From: Methylobacillus glycogenes JCM 2850
GTDB taxonomy: Bacteria; Pseudomonadota; Gammaproteobacteria; Burkholderiales; Methylophilaceae
Length of the DNA: 64,000 bases
Direction: 5' to 3'
Assembly: GCF_000617925.1 (NCBI RefSeq)
Contig: NZ_BAMT01000007.1
Span: 108,240 to 172,239 of the forward strand
This document shows positions 18,579 through 27,670 of this stretch, piece after piece. The notes below the pieces were generated by a model. The model was given only the letters and a program-made list of their open reading frames with translations, made no database searches and was not told the origin of the DNA. The position numbers and the translations under genes are program-made. Within the stretch, counting starts at the first letter, position 1. Every line of letters starts with the position of its first letter.

Positions 18579-18803
18579 TTAGCTAACCAGTTTGTAGATA
18601 TCGGCAATCACGTTACAACCAGCAAGATCATTGCCGGTGATGGTTTTCTTGTATTCCATATCGCACATCACGATCACACCCAGCGCAGCCAGCGAATCCC
18701 ACTCGGGCAAGTCTTGCAGCTTGGTATCAGCGGTCACTTCCACGGGTTCCTGGAAATCGACAGCTTCGTTGAATTTTTCAATGAATGTATTAATTGTGCT
18801 CAT
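18579..18803 (-). CDS. acyl carrier protein (dedicated)
   Basis: A 74-residue acidic carrier protein. The phosphopantetheine site is S37 in EWDSLAALGVIV, a divergent form of the canonical DSL. It ends only three bases before the KAS III start. It is clearly not the housekeeping AcpP, whose helix II is far more acidic and conserved, and presumably supplies the acyl chain for glycan acylation. Confidence 0.87.
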   Translation of the reverse strand: MSTINTFIEKFNEAVDFQEPVEVTADTKLQDLPEWDSLAALGVIVMCDMEYKKTITGNDLAGCNVIADIYKLVS

Positions 18804-18833
18804 AGCGTGCTCGTAGCGACCTTGATTGATGTG

Positions 18834-20000
18834 TTAGTAGTGGGTGTTGCTTATATTGGTAACGGCAGAATAGACAATATCTGCAATATACTTGATTTGA
18901 GTATGGTTAATAAAGCAGGAGAATGGCAGGCCAATCAAGCCAGCAGCCACTTTCTCGGCATTGGGCGTGGCTAAAACCACCAGCGGTTGAACCGCCGCGC
19001 CATGTTGGTGCAGCAAGGGCTGGTACCAGCGCCGGGTGCTGACTCCCAGGCTGCCAGCCTGTTGTTCCAGGCGTTCACGGCGCTCGGCATCGGGCAAGCG
19101 CACGCAGAATAATGTGGGTGCCGCCAACGTCTCGCCTGCCTGCCATTGCAATTTGTCGCCACAACGCGATTGCAGGGTCTGGCGATAATCCGCATAAATC
19201 TCGCGCCGTCGTGCCGCCTGTGCCTGCCAGCCATCCAGGCTGGCATGGGCCACTGCAGCGTGGTATTCCGATAATTTTGCGTTGCTGCCTACGCGGGTCA
19301 ACATTCCCACGGGTAACTGCGCTGCTGGGTCCAGGTTGATGCCGAAATTGCTCATCTGGCGGATGCTGGTCAATTGCGCGGCATTACCGCCCACCACCAG
19401 CCCACCCTCTCCTGCGGCCAGGGTTTTGGTGGCGTGCATGCTGAATACCACGGCAATGTCGCTGGCCGCTACCCACTGGCTGCCAAACGCCCCTGCGGCG
19501 TCTACCACCACTTTCACCCCATGGCGCTGCTGAAACTGGCTCCAGGCCAGGGTATCCACAGGCTGGCCAAAGGCGGCAACTGGCAATGCAGCTAATGCCC
19601 CAGTGCTGGTTATGGCAGCTTCGGCAATCTCGGGGGTCAGTAACCAGCTTTCAGGATCTATATCGCAAACCACAGGCACCAGGCCTGCGCGCAATACGGC
19701 AGTCAAGGTGGCAACAAAGGTCAGGGCTGGCACCAGCACGCGGCTGCCAGGCGGCAGTTCCAGGCTGGCCAAGGCCAGTTCCAGCCCGGTGGTGGCGCTG
19801 CTGGTGGTTACCACCTGCACGCCTGCGGCACTGTGCGGAGCAAAGAAAGCTGTCAGGCGTTCTTCCAGTGCCTGGTTGAGCGGGCCGAAGTTAGAATAAT
19901 GACGGCTGGCGTCTATGCGATCCAGATAGGGCTGTAGCAGTGCGCGCTCGGGCAACTGCGGCGTCAGCAGCGGGATGGGGTGGCGAGATTGAGCGCTCAT
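18834..20000 (-). CDS. DegT/DnrJ/EryC1 sugar aminotransferase (VioA-like)
   Basis: A 388-residue PLP aminotransferase with TSSATTGLELAL near the N-terminus, VVVDAAGAFG for the cofactor ring, and the Schiff-base lysine K192 in FSMHATKTLAAGEGG. These are hallmarks of nucleotide-keto-sugar aminotransferases. It would make an NDP-4-amino-4,6-dideoxyhexose. No 4,6-dehydratase lies in the window, so the keto-sugar must come from elsewhere. The ATG overlaps the reconstructed stop of the upstream glycosyltransferase. Confidence 0.87.
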   Translation of the reverse strand: MSAQSRHPIPLLTPQLPERALLQPYLDRIDASRHYSNFGPLNQALEERLTAFFAPHSAAGVQVVTTSSATTGLELALASLELPPGSRVLVPALTFVATLTAVLRAGLVPVVCDIDPESWLLTPEIAEAAITSTGALAALPVAAFGQPVDTLAWSQFQQRHGVKVVVDAAGAFGSQWVAASDIAVVFSMHATKTLAAGEGGLVVGGNAAQLTSIRQMSNFGINLDPAAQLPVGMLTRVGSNAKLSEYHAAVAHASLDGWQAQAARRREIYADYRQTLQSRCGDKLQWQAGETLAAPTLFCVRLPDAERRERLEQQAGSLGVSTRRWYQPLLHQHGAAVQPLVVLATPNAEKVAAGLIGLPFSCFINHTQIKYIADIVYSAVTNISNTHY

Positions 20001-21690
20001 GGGCGGCTGGCGCTTCCCTCTTTATCTTGTCTGGGCTTGGTTTCAGCCAGCCATTGATCCACCAGGGCCAGCTCGCTTCGCCCAATGGCTGGGTATCCAG
20101 GCTGATATGGCGGCCCGCCAGATAGTTGTAGTGCAAACGGCGGAACGCCAGTTCCAGCTCACGGCAACGGCCCGCATAATCCATCAGCAGGCTGGCACGC
20201 ATGCTGTCACGGATATGGCTGCGATGTTCTAGCAAAGCCTGCGGCTTATCCAGCAGGGCCAATACTTTAGCCACATAATCATCCTCATCACGCGCTATCC
20301 AGTCCTGTAGCCCCAGCGCATGCAAGGTGCTGCCAGTAGAGGCCGATACTGCATCTTCTGCCTGCATGGTGATAATCGGCAGCCCCATCCACAGGGTATG
20401 CAGCGTGGTGGTGCCACCCGAAACCGGGAAGCTGTCCAGCGCAACATCGGCCATGGTGCCGCGCGTCATGAATTCTTCCATGGGCACAATGGGCGAGACG
20501 ATGATGCGATCCAGCGGCAGTTCCAGCTGCACCAGCCGCGGCTCTATGGTGTTGACGGCATCTTCTATGCTGACTTCCTGCACATGCAATAGCAGCTGCG
20601 CATCTGGCCTGGCTTCCAGTATGCGTTTCCACAGCAGCAGGGTTTGGTCGGTAAGCTTGCGTGAGCTGTTGAGTGACACCAAGGTAGGTGCATTGCCGTC
20701 CAGCATGGGTGGGCGTTCTGCCAGTGGCGCATTGGCAGGCGGGATATAACTCGCCATGCAATGCAGGCGGAACAGGGTTTCTACGTAGTAACGCTCATTA
20801 CCTGCCGGGTCCATGCCCCAATCCGTAAGGCGGTAATCCATGGCCTGCATGCCCAGCGTGCCGCCTATATAGCCCAGCCAGGTTACTTGTATAGGTGCGG
20901 CGCGGCGCGCGAATACATACAATCTGTGCCCCTGGGTATGGCCGGAAAGGTCTACCAGAATATCGATGTTTTGCTGACGAATCAGCTTATATAAGGCGTT
21001 GTCATCCAGGCTGGAGACATCGTGCCAGTGTGGCACCAGGGTTTGCAGATGGGCGGTGGTGTCGTCCTGCTGGCGATTGGTGGCAAAGACATGCACTTCC
21101 ACCTTGCTGGGGTCATGGTGAGCAAACACTGGCTCCATGAAATACGCCACGGCATGGGCACGCATATCGCCGGAGACATAACCCACACGCAGGCAACGGC
21201 CAGGGGCACGGTCATAGGCAAAGGGCTGGGCCTGACGGCCAAATGGATCAGCAAAGCGCTCGCCCCAGGCTTTGTATAGCGCCAGCTTCTGCGCCGGGTC
21301 TGGTCTGGCGATGGAGTGGATATTGGCTTTATCCAGCACAAAAGATGAATTGTCCGGCTGCATTTCCACAGCGTGGTCTATAAAGGCGCAAGCTTCTTCC
21401 AGCCTGCCCAGATAGAAGTAAGAAATCGCCAAGCCATACACGGCCTGTACATTGCCCGGCGACATGCCCAGTACAAACTCCATGGTTTCAGCCGCCTGCT
21501 GGTATTTCATGGTGCGCAGGAACAGATTGCCTATCTTGAGCCAGGTTTCCAGCTGGGTGCCCATTTGGTCAGCACCAGCCTCCAGCGAAGCGGTGTAATG
21601 GGTCAGGGCTAGCAGATAATCATGAGAGGCTTCGGCGGCGAGCCCGGCTTGGAATTGCGCTTTGGAGTTTTGGGATGGCTGCTGTGACAA
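19997..21690 (-). CDS. TPR / O-GlcNAc-transferase-like (SPINDLY) protein glycosyltransferase, probable frameshift
   Basis: TPR-type helices at residues about 10-135 (YQQAAETMEFVLGMSPGN, YFYLGRLEEACAFIDHAV) precede a GT41-like catalytic region (RVGYVSGDMRAHAVAYF, DILVDLSGHTQGHRL, PIQVTWLGYIGG, PVSGGTTTLHTLWMGLPI). Such enzymes glycosylate serine/threonine of proteins, often flagellin. As read, the frame continues to 19891, 110 bases into the aminotransferase gene. A shift near 20075 instead gives ELALVDQWLAETKPRQDKEG and a TGA that overlaps the next ATG by 4 bases, as elsewhere in this operon; I prefer that end. It is the first gene of the operon. Confidence 0.83.
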
Positions 21691-22036
21691 TTTTTTTGCC
21701 TAGTTTATCTCAGGGTCAGTGATGCCATTCGCGGTAGAGCGCAGCCTATAGAGCCTGTTATCAAGCGTCAAGCCGCGCAGAATGATGACATCATAATACG
21801 ATTGTCACGCAGGATTGAATTTTGGGATCAATCAGCGAAATACCCGGCTATTCCTGCCTTGCGCTGATGGTGAACTGTTTTTGCAGTCGGTTTGCTAATT
21901 GCCCCTGAACCTACGTAAAATACGGGTACTTGCAGCAGGCTTTCTGCCTGCTTTCCAACATCTTGGTCTTGCAACTCGATATTGGTTTTTCGCGAGATAT
22001 ATTTCACTTTAGATTTATTCACTAGGTAGTCCTCAA
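21691..22036. other. 346-base divergent intergenic region, glycan operon / thiSG
   Basis: It must contain promoters for both the minus-strand glycan operon and thiSG. A small hairpin GCAGGC-TTTCT-GCCTGC lies at 21935-21951. I looked for a TPP riboswitch (CUGAGA / ACCCUUUGAACCUGAUC) before thiS and did not find one. A 64-codon minus-strand frame here has no recognisable product. Confidence 0.5.
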
Positions 22037-22243
22037 TTGATTCATCTGACCATCAACGGTAACCCCAGGCAATTCGAGGTGCAGCGTTTGACCGTGGCCG
22101 AGCTTGTTGAGCATCTGGGCCTCACTGGCAAGCGTCTGGCGATAGAACGTAACGGCGAGATTGTGCCGCGCGGCAATTTTGCTGAGGCGGTGTTGAATAG
22201 TGACGATAAACTCGAAATTGTAGGCGCGGTAGGAGGCGGTTAA
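22037..22243 (+). CDS. thiS: sulfur carrier protein ThiS
   Basis: A 68-residue ubiquitin-like protein with the C-terminal glycine tail (IVGAVGGG) that is thiocarboxylated and donates sulfur to the thiazole of thiamine. The start appears to be TTG 22037: an in-frame TAG at 22010 leaves no other usual start codon before [17 protein letters not shown] sequence. The stop overlaps the thiG start (TAATG), so ThiS and ThiG are coupled. A TTG start may limit expression. Confidence 0.92.
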   Translation: MIHLTINGNPRQFEVQRLTVAELVEHLGLTGKRLAIERNGEIVPRGNFAEAVLNSDDKLEIVGAVGGG

Positions 22244-23022
22244 TGGATACATTGAACATAGCGGGTAAGCAATATGGCTCGCGCTTGCTGGTGGGTACTG
22301 GCAAATACAAGGATTTCACCGAAACGCGCGCGGCGATTGATGCCAGCGGTGCTGAAATCATCACCGTGGCAATACGCCGCACCAATATAGGCCAGAACGC
22401 AGGCGAGCCTTCGCTGCTGGATTTCCTGCCACCTGAGGAATTCACCTATCTGCCCAATACCGCAGGCTGTTACAGCGCGGATGATGCCGTACGTACCTTG
22501 CGTCTGGCTCGTGAGCTGCTGGATGGCCACAAGCTGGTCAAGCTGGAAGTGCTGGGTGACCCCAATACGCTATACCCTAATATGCTGGAAACCATAGCCG
22601 CGGCCAAAACCCTGGTCAAAGATGGTTTTGATGTCATGGTGTATTGCTCGGACGATCCGATTATCGCCAAGCAACTTGAAGAAATTGGCTGTGCTGCGGT
22701 GATGCCACTGGCTTCGCTGATAGGCTCAGGCATGGGCATACTCAACCCCTGGAACCTGCAAATCATCATCGAAAATGCCAAGATTCCCGTGCTGGTGGAT
22801 GCGGGTGTAGGCACGGCCTCTGACGCTGCGATAGCGATGGAACTGGGCTGTGATGGTGTACTCATGAATACCGCGATAGCTGCGGCGCGTGACCCGGTGT
22901 TGATGGCAGCGGCGATGAACAAGGCGGTGCAGGCTGGCCGAGAAGCTTTCCTCGCTGGTCGCATGCCGAAAAAGCTCTATTCCGCATCTCCCAGTTCCCC
23001 TACCAGTGGATTGATCGCTTAA
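22243..23022 (+). CDS. thiG: thiazole synthase ThiG
   Basis: A 259-residue TIM-barrel protein that condenses 1-deoxyxylulose-5-phosphate, dehydroglycine and ThiS-thiocarboxylate. Typical blocks are [11 protein letters not shown], the DXP-binding lysine region [42 protein letters not shown] and [14 protein letters not shown]. Full length; directly coupled to thiS. Confidence 0.97.
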   Translation: MDTLNIAGKQYGSRLLVGTGKYKDFTETRAAIDASGAEIITVAIRRTNIGQNAGEPSLLDFLPPEEFTYLPNTAGCYSADDAVRTLRLARELLDGHKLVKLEVLGDPNTLYPNMLETIAAAKTLVKDGFDVMVYCSDDPIIAKQLEEIGCAAVMPLASLIGSGMGILNPWNLQIIIENAKIPVLVDAGVGTASDAAIAMELGCDGVLMNTAIAAARDPVLMAAAMNKAVQAGREAFLAGRMPKKLYSASPSSPTSGLIA

Positions 23023-23031
23023 GGAGCGTAC

Positions 23032-23415
23032 ATGTCAGCCGAGAAACGCTATGAGTTCACGGTCAAGGTAGAAACCAGCTTTGTGCCCGATCAGTCTGAT
23101 GTCGAGCAGAATCGCTATGTGTTTTCTTATAGTGTGCGTATCACCAACACTGGCAACGTTGCCGCGCAATTAATCAGCCGTCACTGGATTATCAAGGACG
23201 CCTCCGGCAAAACCCAGGAAGTGCGTGGCCTGGGCGTCGTTGGTGCGCAACCTCTGCTGCAACCAGGCGAGCATTTTGAATATAGCAGCGGCACCATGGT
23301 GGCTACCCCGGTGGGCACCATGCAGGGCAGCTATCAGATCACCGCCGAGGATGGCACCCAGTTTGAGTGCCCCATCGCGCCATTCACCCTCAACATGCCA
23401 CGCGTATTGCATTAG
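23032..23415 (+). CDS. apaG: ApaG domain protein
   Basis: A 127-residue fibronectin-like ApaG protein with SVRITNTGNVAAQLISRHW, GVVGAQPLLQPGEHFEYSSG and GTMQGSYQ, the whole-family signature. Its biochemical role is uncertain (linked to Co2+ resistance and Mg2+ efflux in Salmonella). It starts 9 bases after thiG with a GGAG site and is likely cotranscribed with thiSG and mltA. Confidence 0.95.
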   Translation: MSAEKRYEFTVKVETSFVPDQSDVEQNRYVFSYSVRITNTGNVAAQLISRHWIIKDASGKTQEVRGLGVVGAQPLLQPGEHFEYSSGTMVATPVGTMQGSYQITAEDGTQFECPIAPFTLNMPRVLH

Positions 23416-23456
23416 CAGTACGCTCTGCCACCCACTTGCGGTACTCACTACACTCC

Positions 23457-24763
23457 ATGTTCAGATCGTTTTACTTCTTGCTCGCCCTGCTGCTGGCTGC
23501 CTGTGGTGGTCACCAGCATGTCAAGGTTGAGCCAGTTGCGCCGCAGGCCTGCCAATGCCCCAAGGCTGACCAGCCTGTGCAGGCAACACCTGCCCAGCCT
23601 CCGGTTCAGCCTACCCCTGTTCAGCCTGCTCCGGTTCACCCGGCAGACCCCAAGCTCAAGCCACAGGAAACCTTGGCTTCTGGCAGCAAGGTGGCTGATT
23701 ACGGCCTGCTCAAACCTGCACGCTGGGAAGACCTGGCGGGGTTTGACCAAGCCGAGCTGGTGCAATCCTGGCCTGCCTGGCTGCAAGGTTGCAGCACCCT
23801 GAAAAACCGCCAGCCCTGGCAGGCGGCCTGCGAGGCGGCAGGTCATATGCCTGCGCAGCCTAGCGAGTCCAATCTACAGGCCTACTACCGCCAGTATTTC
23901 AATGTCTACCAGGCCAGCAACCAGGACGGAAGTGATAGCGGCATGATTACCGGCTATTACCAGCCGCTGCTCAAGGGCAGCCGCGTCAAGACAGCACAAT
24001 ACCGTTATCCCCTCTATACCCGCCCTGCCGACCTGATTACGGTCGAGCTGTCTGGTTTATTCCCTGAGCTCGCCAACAAGCGCGTGCGTGGTCGTCTGGT
24101 GGGCAACAAGCTACTGCCTTATTACGATAGAGCCGAGATTGAGGCTGGGCTGGCGCCACTGGCTGGCAAAGAGCTGTTATGGGTCAATGACCCGATTGAA
24201 TTGTTCTTCCTGCAAGTGCAAGGCTCTGGCCTGATCCGTCTGGATAATGGCGAGGCGGTGCATGTGGGCTATGCCGACCAGAATGGCATGTCTTACCAAT
24301 CCATAGGCCGTACCCTGGTTGAGCGTGGCGAAATGACCTTGGACAAGGCTCCATGCAAGGCATCAAGCAATGGGCCAGACAAAACCCGAGCAAGGTGCAG
24401 GAGTTGCTCAATACCAACCCTAGCTATGTCTTCTTCCGCGAATTGCCTGCGGGTTTACCCGGCCCCTTGGGCGCTTTGGGCGTGCCTATCCTGGGTGAGC
24501 GTGTGCTTGCTATTGATCCTAAATACATTCCGCTGGGTGCACCTGTGTTTTTGGCTACGACTCAACCCAATAGCAACGCGCCGCTCAACCGCTTGATGCT
24601 GGCGCAAGACACTGGTGGTGCCATTAAAGGTGGTGTGCGTGCCGATTTCTTCTGGGGTGCGGGTGATGCCGCAGGGCAAAAAGCGGGTGCTATGAAACAG
24701 CAAGGCCGGCTCTGGGTGTTACTACCCAAGGGCTTTGTGTTACCTGCTGCCACTCAGCGCTAG
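23457..24763 (+). CDS. mltA: membrane-bound lytic murein transglycosylase A, one frameshift
   Basis: The start ATG 23457 gives a lipoprotein signal with lipobox LLAAC, then a Pro/Gln/Val-rich linker (about residues 25-60). The MltA domain follows (GMITGYYQPLLKGSR, ELLWVNDPIELFFLQVQGSG) and, after a shift near 24345-24350, the 3D domain (YVFFRELPAGLPGPLGALGV, LMLAQDTGGAIKGGVRADFF with the catalytic Asp). MltA cleaves peptidoglycan to 1,6-anhydromuropeptides from the inner face of the outer membrane. Repaired length is about 435 residues, slightly long because of the linker. Confidence 0.88.
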
Positions 24764-24803
24764 CCACAGCAAGTCACTGCTGATAGCAGTTTTGCATTAA
24801 ATC

Positions 24804-24839
24804 AACAGGGCGGCATCTGCATAAGATGTCGCCCTGTTA
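24804..24839. terminator. bidirectional terminator, mltA / DODA gene
   Basis: AACAGGGCGGCATCT and AGATGTCGCCCTGTT form a long, nearly perfect stem (one G-T pair) between converging genes. Confidence 0.9.
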
Positions 24840-24858
24840 GTTATTGCAAGTCCAGTGG

Positions 24859-25632
24859 TTATTGCCAAACGTAGGTGTCCATCGCCAGGATGCCATAGGT
24901 ATTCTCTGGCTGATGACGTTCTGGCTTACCCATTTTCTCCGCCGCACCCAAGGCTACAAACAAGGGTAGCAAATGATCTTCATGCGGATGCGCACGCGCT
25001 GCCGCCGGAGCTAGTTGACGGTAATCAAGCAAAGCCTGCTTATCGCCAGCGGCAATACGCTGGCCCATCCAGTCACTGAAGGCGGGCACATAATCCAGCA
25101 CGCTGGCATGTCGGTCTGCGCTGAAGAAGTCATGCAGATTGTGCGTGATGGCCCCAGAGCACAGCAGCATAACGCCTTCATCTTGCAGGGCTGCCAGTTG
25201 CTGCCCAAGGGCGAAATGCGCAGCAGCGCCCGCATGACTTTGTATCGATAGCTGCGTCACCGGAATATCCGCCTCAGGGTACATCAACATCAGCGGCACC
25301 CAGGCACCATGATCCAGCCCGCGTAGCGGGTCCAGCGCCACATCGGGGTAAGCCTCCGCTAGCAACGTCTTGACCTGCTGCGCCAGCGCGGGTGCGCCTG
25401 GGGCTGGATATTCGATCTGGTACATGGCGGCTGGGAAGCCGCCGAAGTCGTGTATGGTTTCTGGCTGACTGGCCACACTCACCCTAGGAGCGCGCGTATC
25501 CCAATGTGCCGAGACCACCAGAATGGCGCTGGGTCGCGGCAAGGTCTGCCCCAATCGAGTCAGCAACTCGCCTGTCACACCTGGCTCAATGGCCAAGGTG
25601 GGTGCGCCGTGGGAAATAAACAAAGTGCTCAT
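24859..25632 (-). CDS. DODA-type extradiol ring-opening dioxygenase family protein (YgiD-like)
   Basis: A 257-residue class III extradiol-type enzyme. Putative metal ligands are H8 (FISHGAP), H43 (VVSAHWDT) and H164 (SGAITHNLHD); H108 is in LDHGAWVPL. This matches the 4,5-DOPA dioxygenase/YgiD group, whose bacterial substrate is unclear. It is cotranscribed with a DoxX gene 39 bases upstream and faces a divergent LysR regulator, a very common three-gene arrangement. Confidence 0.9.
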   Translation of the reverse strand: MSTLFISHGAPTLAIEPGVTGELLTRLGQTLPRPSAILVVSAHWDTRAPRVSVASQPETIHDFGGFPAAMYQIEYPAPGAPALAQQVKTLLAEAYPDVALDPLRGLDHGAWVPLMLMYPEADIPVTQLSIQSHAGAAAHFALGQQLAALQDEGVMLLCSGAITHNLHDFFSADRHASVLDYVPAFSDWMGQRIAAGDKQALLDYRQLAPAAARAHPHEDHLLPLFVALGAAEKMGKPERHQPENTYGILAMDTYVWQ

Positions 25633-25671
25633 TGCCTAGCTCCTGCTCGATGGGAATGTAAGTGCAGTAAA

Positions 25672-26057
25672 TTAACGACGTGCGCCATCCAGGCTGAAAC
25701 CGCCAGCACCGTGGGCAACGATTTGCAGCAGGCCGCCAGTGATAGCCAGGTTCTTGAGGAACATAATGGTCTGGATCTGGTTGCCGAAATCAAAATGGAA
25801 CAGAAATGCGGTGGCCAGGGTAAAGCCTGCGATTAGCAGCGCAGATATTTTGGCGTGATAACCCAGCAACAAGGCCAGCCCCAAACCCAACTCTACAATC
25901 AAGCCACACCATAAGCCAGCTCGGGCGCTGGTGCACCCACGCTGGCGATATAGGCGATAGTGCCGCTAGGGTCAGCCAGCTTGCCGAAACCGCTGATGAC
26001 AAAAATCAGGGCCAGCAGTACGCGGCCAGAGAAAGTGCTGAGGTTAAATGTATTCAT
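25672..26057 (-). CDS. DoxX family membrane protein, one frameshift
   Basis: The gene starts at ATG 26057 (AAGGGG site) with MNTFNLSTFSGRVLLAL and IFVISGFGKLADPSGT, then shifts near 25908 into GLIVELGLGLALLLGYHAK and ends LDGARR. Four transmembrane helices and the GFGKL motif are typical of DoxX. Corrected length is about 128 residues. The family accompanies small oxidoreductases; the role here is probably membrane support of the DODA enzyme, unknown in detail. Confidence 0.85.
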
Positions 26058-26222
26058 GAGATTTGCCCCTTAAGCTAAATATAAATTAATGAATGACTGC
26101 GTTTGTATGCTGCTGTCTTGATTCAGACAATGCAGCTTTGCAACATGGGAGCCATTGTATTTGTGGATGGGTTTAATGATAATCCCCAATTATTTTGAAT
26201 GACTGTCCATGATAGGTTGACA

Positions 26223-27116
26223 ATGAGCCAGCTTGAGCAAATGAAAATCTTCGCTGCGGTGGTCAAAAGCGGCAATTTCACCACGGCTGCCAGCCAGTTA
26301 GGCATCAGCAAGCAGTTGGTGAGCCGCAGAATCATGGAGCTGGAATCGCGCTTGGGCGCGCGTTTGCTGTTACGCACAACGCGTAAATTGTCCACCACAG
26401 AGCTGGGGCGTGAGTTTTACCAGCGCTGCCTCAACATACTGCAACAGGTGGATGAGGCCGAGCAGGCGGTGGCCAGCAGCAGTGGAGAATTACGTGGTCT
26501 GTTGCGTATTTCTGCCCCGGTGTCTTTTGCCAGCATGATGCTGGCCCCCGCGCTCAATCAGTTCATGCAATTGCATCCCAAGCTGGAGTTGGCACTGGAT
26601 GTGGATAACCGCCTGGTGGATGTGGTGGGTGAAGGTTATGACATGGTAATTCGCATCACCCAGCAGCCTGACGAGGGCATGGTAGCCCGTAGGTTGATGG
26701 ATTCTCCATTGGTGTATTGCTGCAGCCCAGCGTATTTGCAGCAATATGGCGAACCCGCTTCGCCATTGCAGTTGGGGCTACACCGCTGCATTAGTGCGCG
26801 CAGTGCGGAGTGGCCATTTATCGTCAATGGCGAACCGCTCAAGCTCATGGTGCATCCTGTGCTGCGTTCCAATCATGGCGAGGTGATGTGTGCGGCGGCG
26901 GTGGCGGGGTTGGGCATAGTGGGCCTGCCCTGGTTTTATGTGCGCGAGGCTTTGCAACGCGGAGAGTTGGTGCAGGTGTTGCGCGGCTTTATGGGAGATA
27001 GCAGCGCTGTGTATGCCCTATACCCACAACACAGGCAGTCTTCCTTGATGGTGCGTAGCCTGGCTGATTTTCTGCAACAGTGGTTTAGTGCAGATAGAGA
27101 GAAGATTGCTAATTAA
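26223..27116 (+). CDS. LysR family transcriptional regulator
   Basis: An approximately 297-residue regulator with an N-terminal winged HTH (FAAVVKSGNFTTAASQLGIS, RIMELESRLGARLLLRTTRK) and a C-terminal substrate-binding domain. The ATG at 26223 follows AGG; one 8 codons upstream (26199) is the alternative. It is divergent from doxX-DODA across 165 bases, so it most likely controls that pair. Sub-type resembles the YhcS/DsdC-like LysR proteins that end with a C-terminal QHRQSSLMVRSLADFL block. Confidence 0.92.
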   Translation: MSQLEQMKIFAAVVKSGNFTTAASQLGISKQLVSRRIMELESRLGARLLLRTTRKLSTTELGREFYQRCLNILQQVDEAEQAVASSSGELRGLLRISAPVSFASMMLAPALNQFMQLHPKLELALDVDNRLVDVVGEGYDMVIRITQQPDEGMVARRLMDSPLVYCCSPAYLQQYGEPASPLQLGLHRCISARSAEWPFIVNGEPLKLMVHPVLRSNHGEVMCAAAVAGLGIVGLPWFYVREALQRGELVQVLRGFMGDSSAVYALYPQHRQSSLMVRSLADFLQQWFSADREKIAN

Positions 27117-27148
27117 TAATGCGGCAGAAAACTCAAGCTGGAAATGAC

Positions 27149-27171
27149 AACGGGAGCACGAGGCTCCCGTT
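27149..27171. terminator. bidirectional hairpin between lysR and pqqA
   Basis: AACGGGAGC pairs perfectly with GCTCCCGTT around ACGAG. It lies 33 bases past the LysR stop and 28 bases past the pqqA stop, serving both converging genes. Confidence 0.8.
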
Positions 27172-27198
27172 AGCTTGCTTGTAATCAGCTGGAATGAC

Positions 27199-27270
27199 TT
27201 AGCGATTGCAAACGTACATGGTTACTTCAAAACCGAAACGCATTTCAGTGACTTCTGGCTTGGTCCACAT
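27199..27270 (-). CDS. pqqA: PqqA, pyrroloquinoline quinone precursor peptide (orphan)
   Basis: A 23-codon frame starts [13 protein letters not shown] and carries E15 and Y19 in the strictly conserved spacing EVTMY, the two residues that PqqE/PqqD cross-link to form PQQ. The ribosome binding site AAGGAG lies 7 bases upstream. No pqqB, C, D or E follows: the gene is closed by a hairpin and faces a lysR gene. Methylotrophs need much PQQ for methanol dehydrogenase, and extra stand-alone pqqA copies could raise substrate supply. The protein is too short for automated gene finders and easily missed. Confidence 0.93.
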   Translation of the reverse strand: MWTKPEVTEMRFGFEVTMYVCNR

Positions 27271-27384
27271 GATAAAGCTCCTTAGCGAGTTAATCGGGAT
27301 ACATACCGTCAATTGATTCAAGCATGTGGGTCAGACTTTAACCCTCAAACTGCGCAAGCACATGTGTACAAGTCATGAAATCCT

Positions 27385-27403
27385 GCTCATGATTATCATG
27401 AGC
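27385..27403. promoter_or_regulatory. 19-bp perfect palindrome upstream of pqqA
   Basis: GCTCATGAT-T-ATCATGAGC lies 115 bases upstream of the pqqA start and 28 bases past the entericidin stop. It is a candidate operator for pqqA, or less likely a hairpin ending the entericidin transcript (no T-run). Confidence 0.4.
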
Positions 27404-27430
27404 GGATTAATAATCTCTTGTCGCTATTTA

Positions 27431-27565
27431 TTACTTATGGCGGTCAGCCGCATCTTCAAGCTTTTCACCACCACGCTGGATATCTTGCCCAGCGCCCTTC
27501 ATGGTGTTACAGCCAGTCAAGAAGATCATTGCGCAGAGCATGACAAAGGCAGTGATTTTTTTCAT
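27431..27565 (-). CDS. entericidin-type small lipoprotein
   Basis: A 44-residue lipoprotein: lysine start (MKKITAF), hydrophobic core, lipobox LTGC with C19, then NTMKGAGQDIQRGGEKLED, the classic entericidin A/B body. An AGGAG site precedes the ATG at 27565. Entericidins form a toxin/antidote pair in enterics that affects stationary-phase lysis; only one copy is here, so it may simply be a small envelope lipoprotein. Confidence 0.9.
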   Translation of the reverse strand: MKKITAFVMLCAMIFLTGCNTMKGAGQDIQRGGEKLEDAADRHK

Positions 27566-27670
27566 GGTACTACTCCTAGTGATATTGGTAGGTATGTGCA
27601 ATATAAGGAGTCAAGCGCGACAGGAAATTCGGTAAACCACTGAATTGCTTGTAGGACGATGCTGACACCT

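Noticed and set aside
18312..18974. 220-codon plus-strand frame across KAS III and ACP
   Set aside because: Antisense to two well-supported genes.
21691..22036. TPP riboswitch before thiSG
   Set aside because: The conserved CUGAGA and CCUGAUC-type blocks are not present on either strand.
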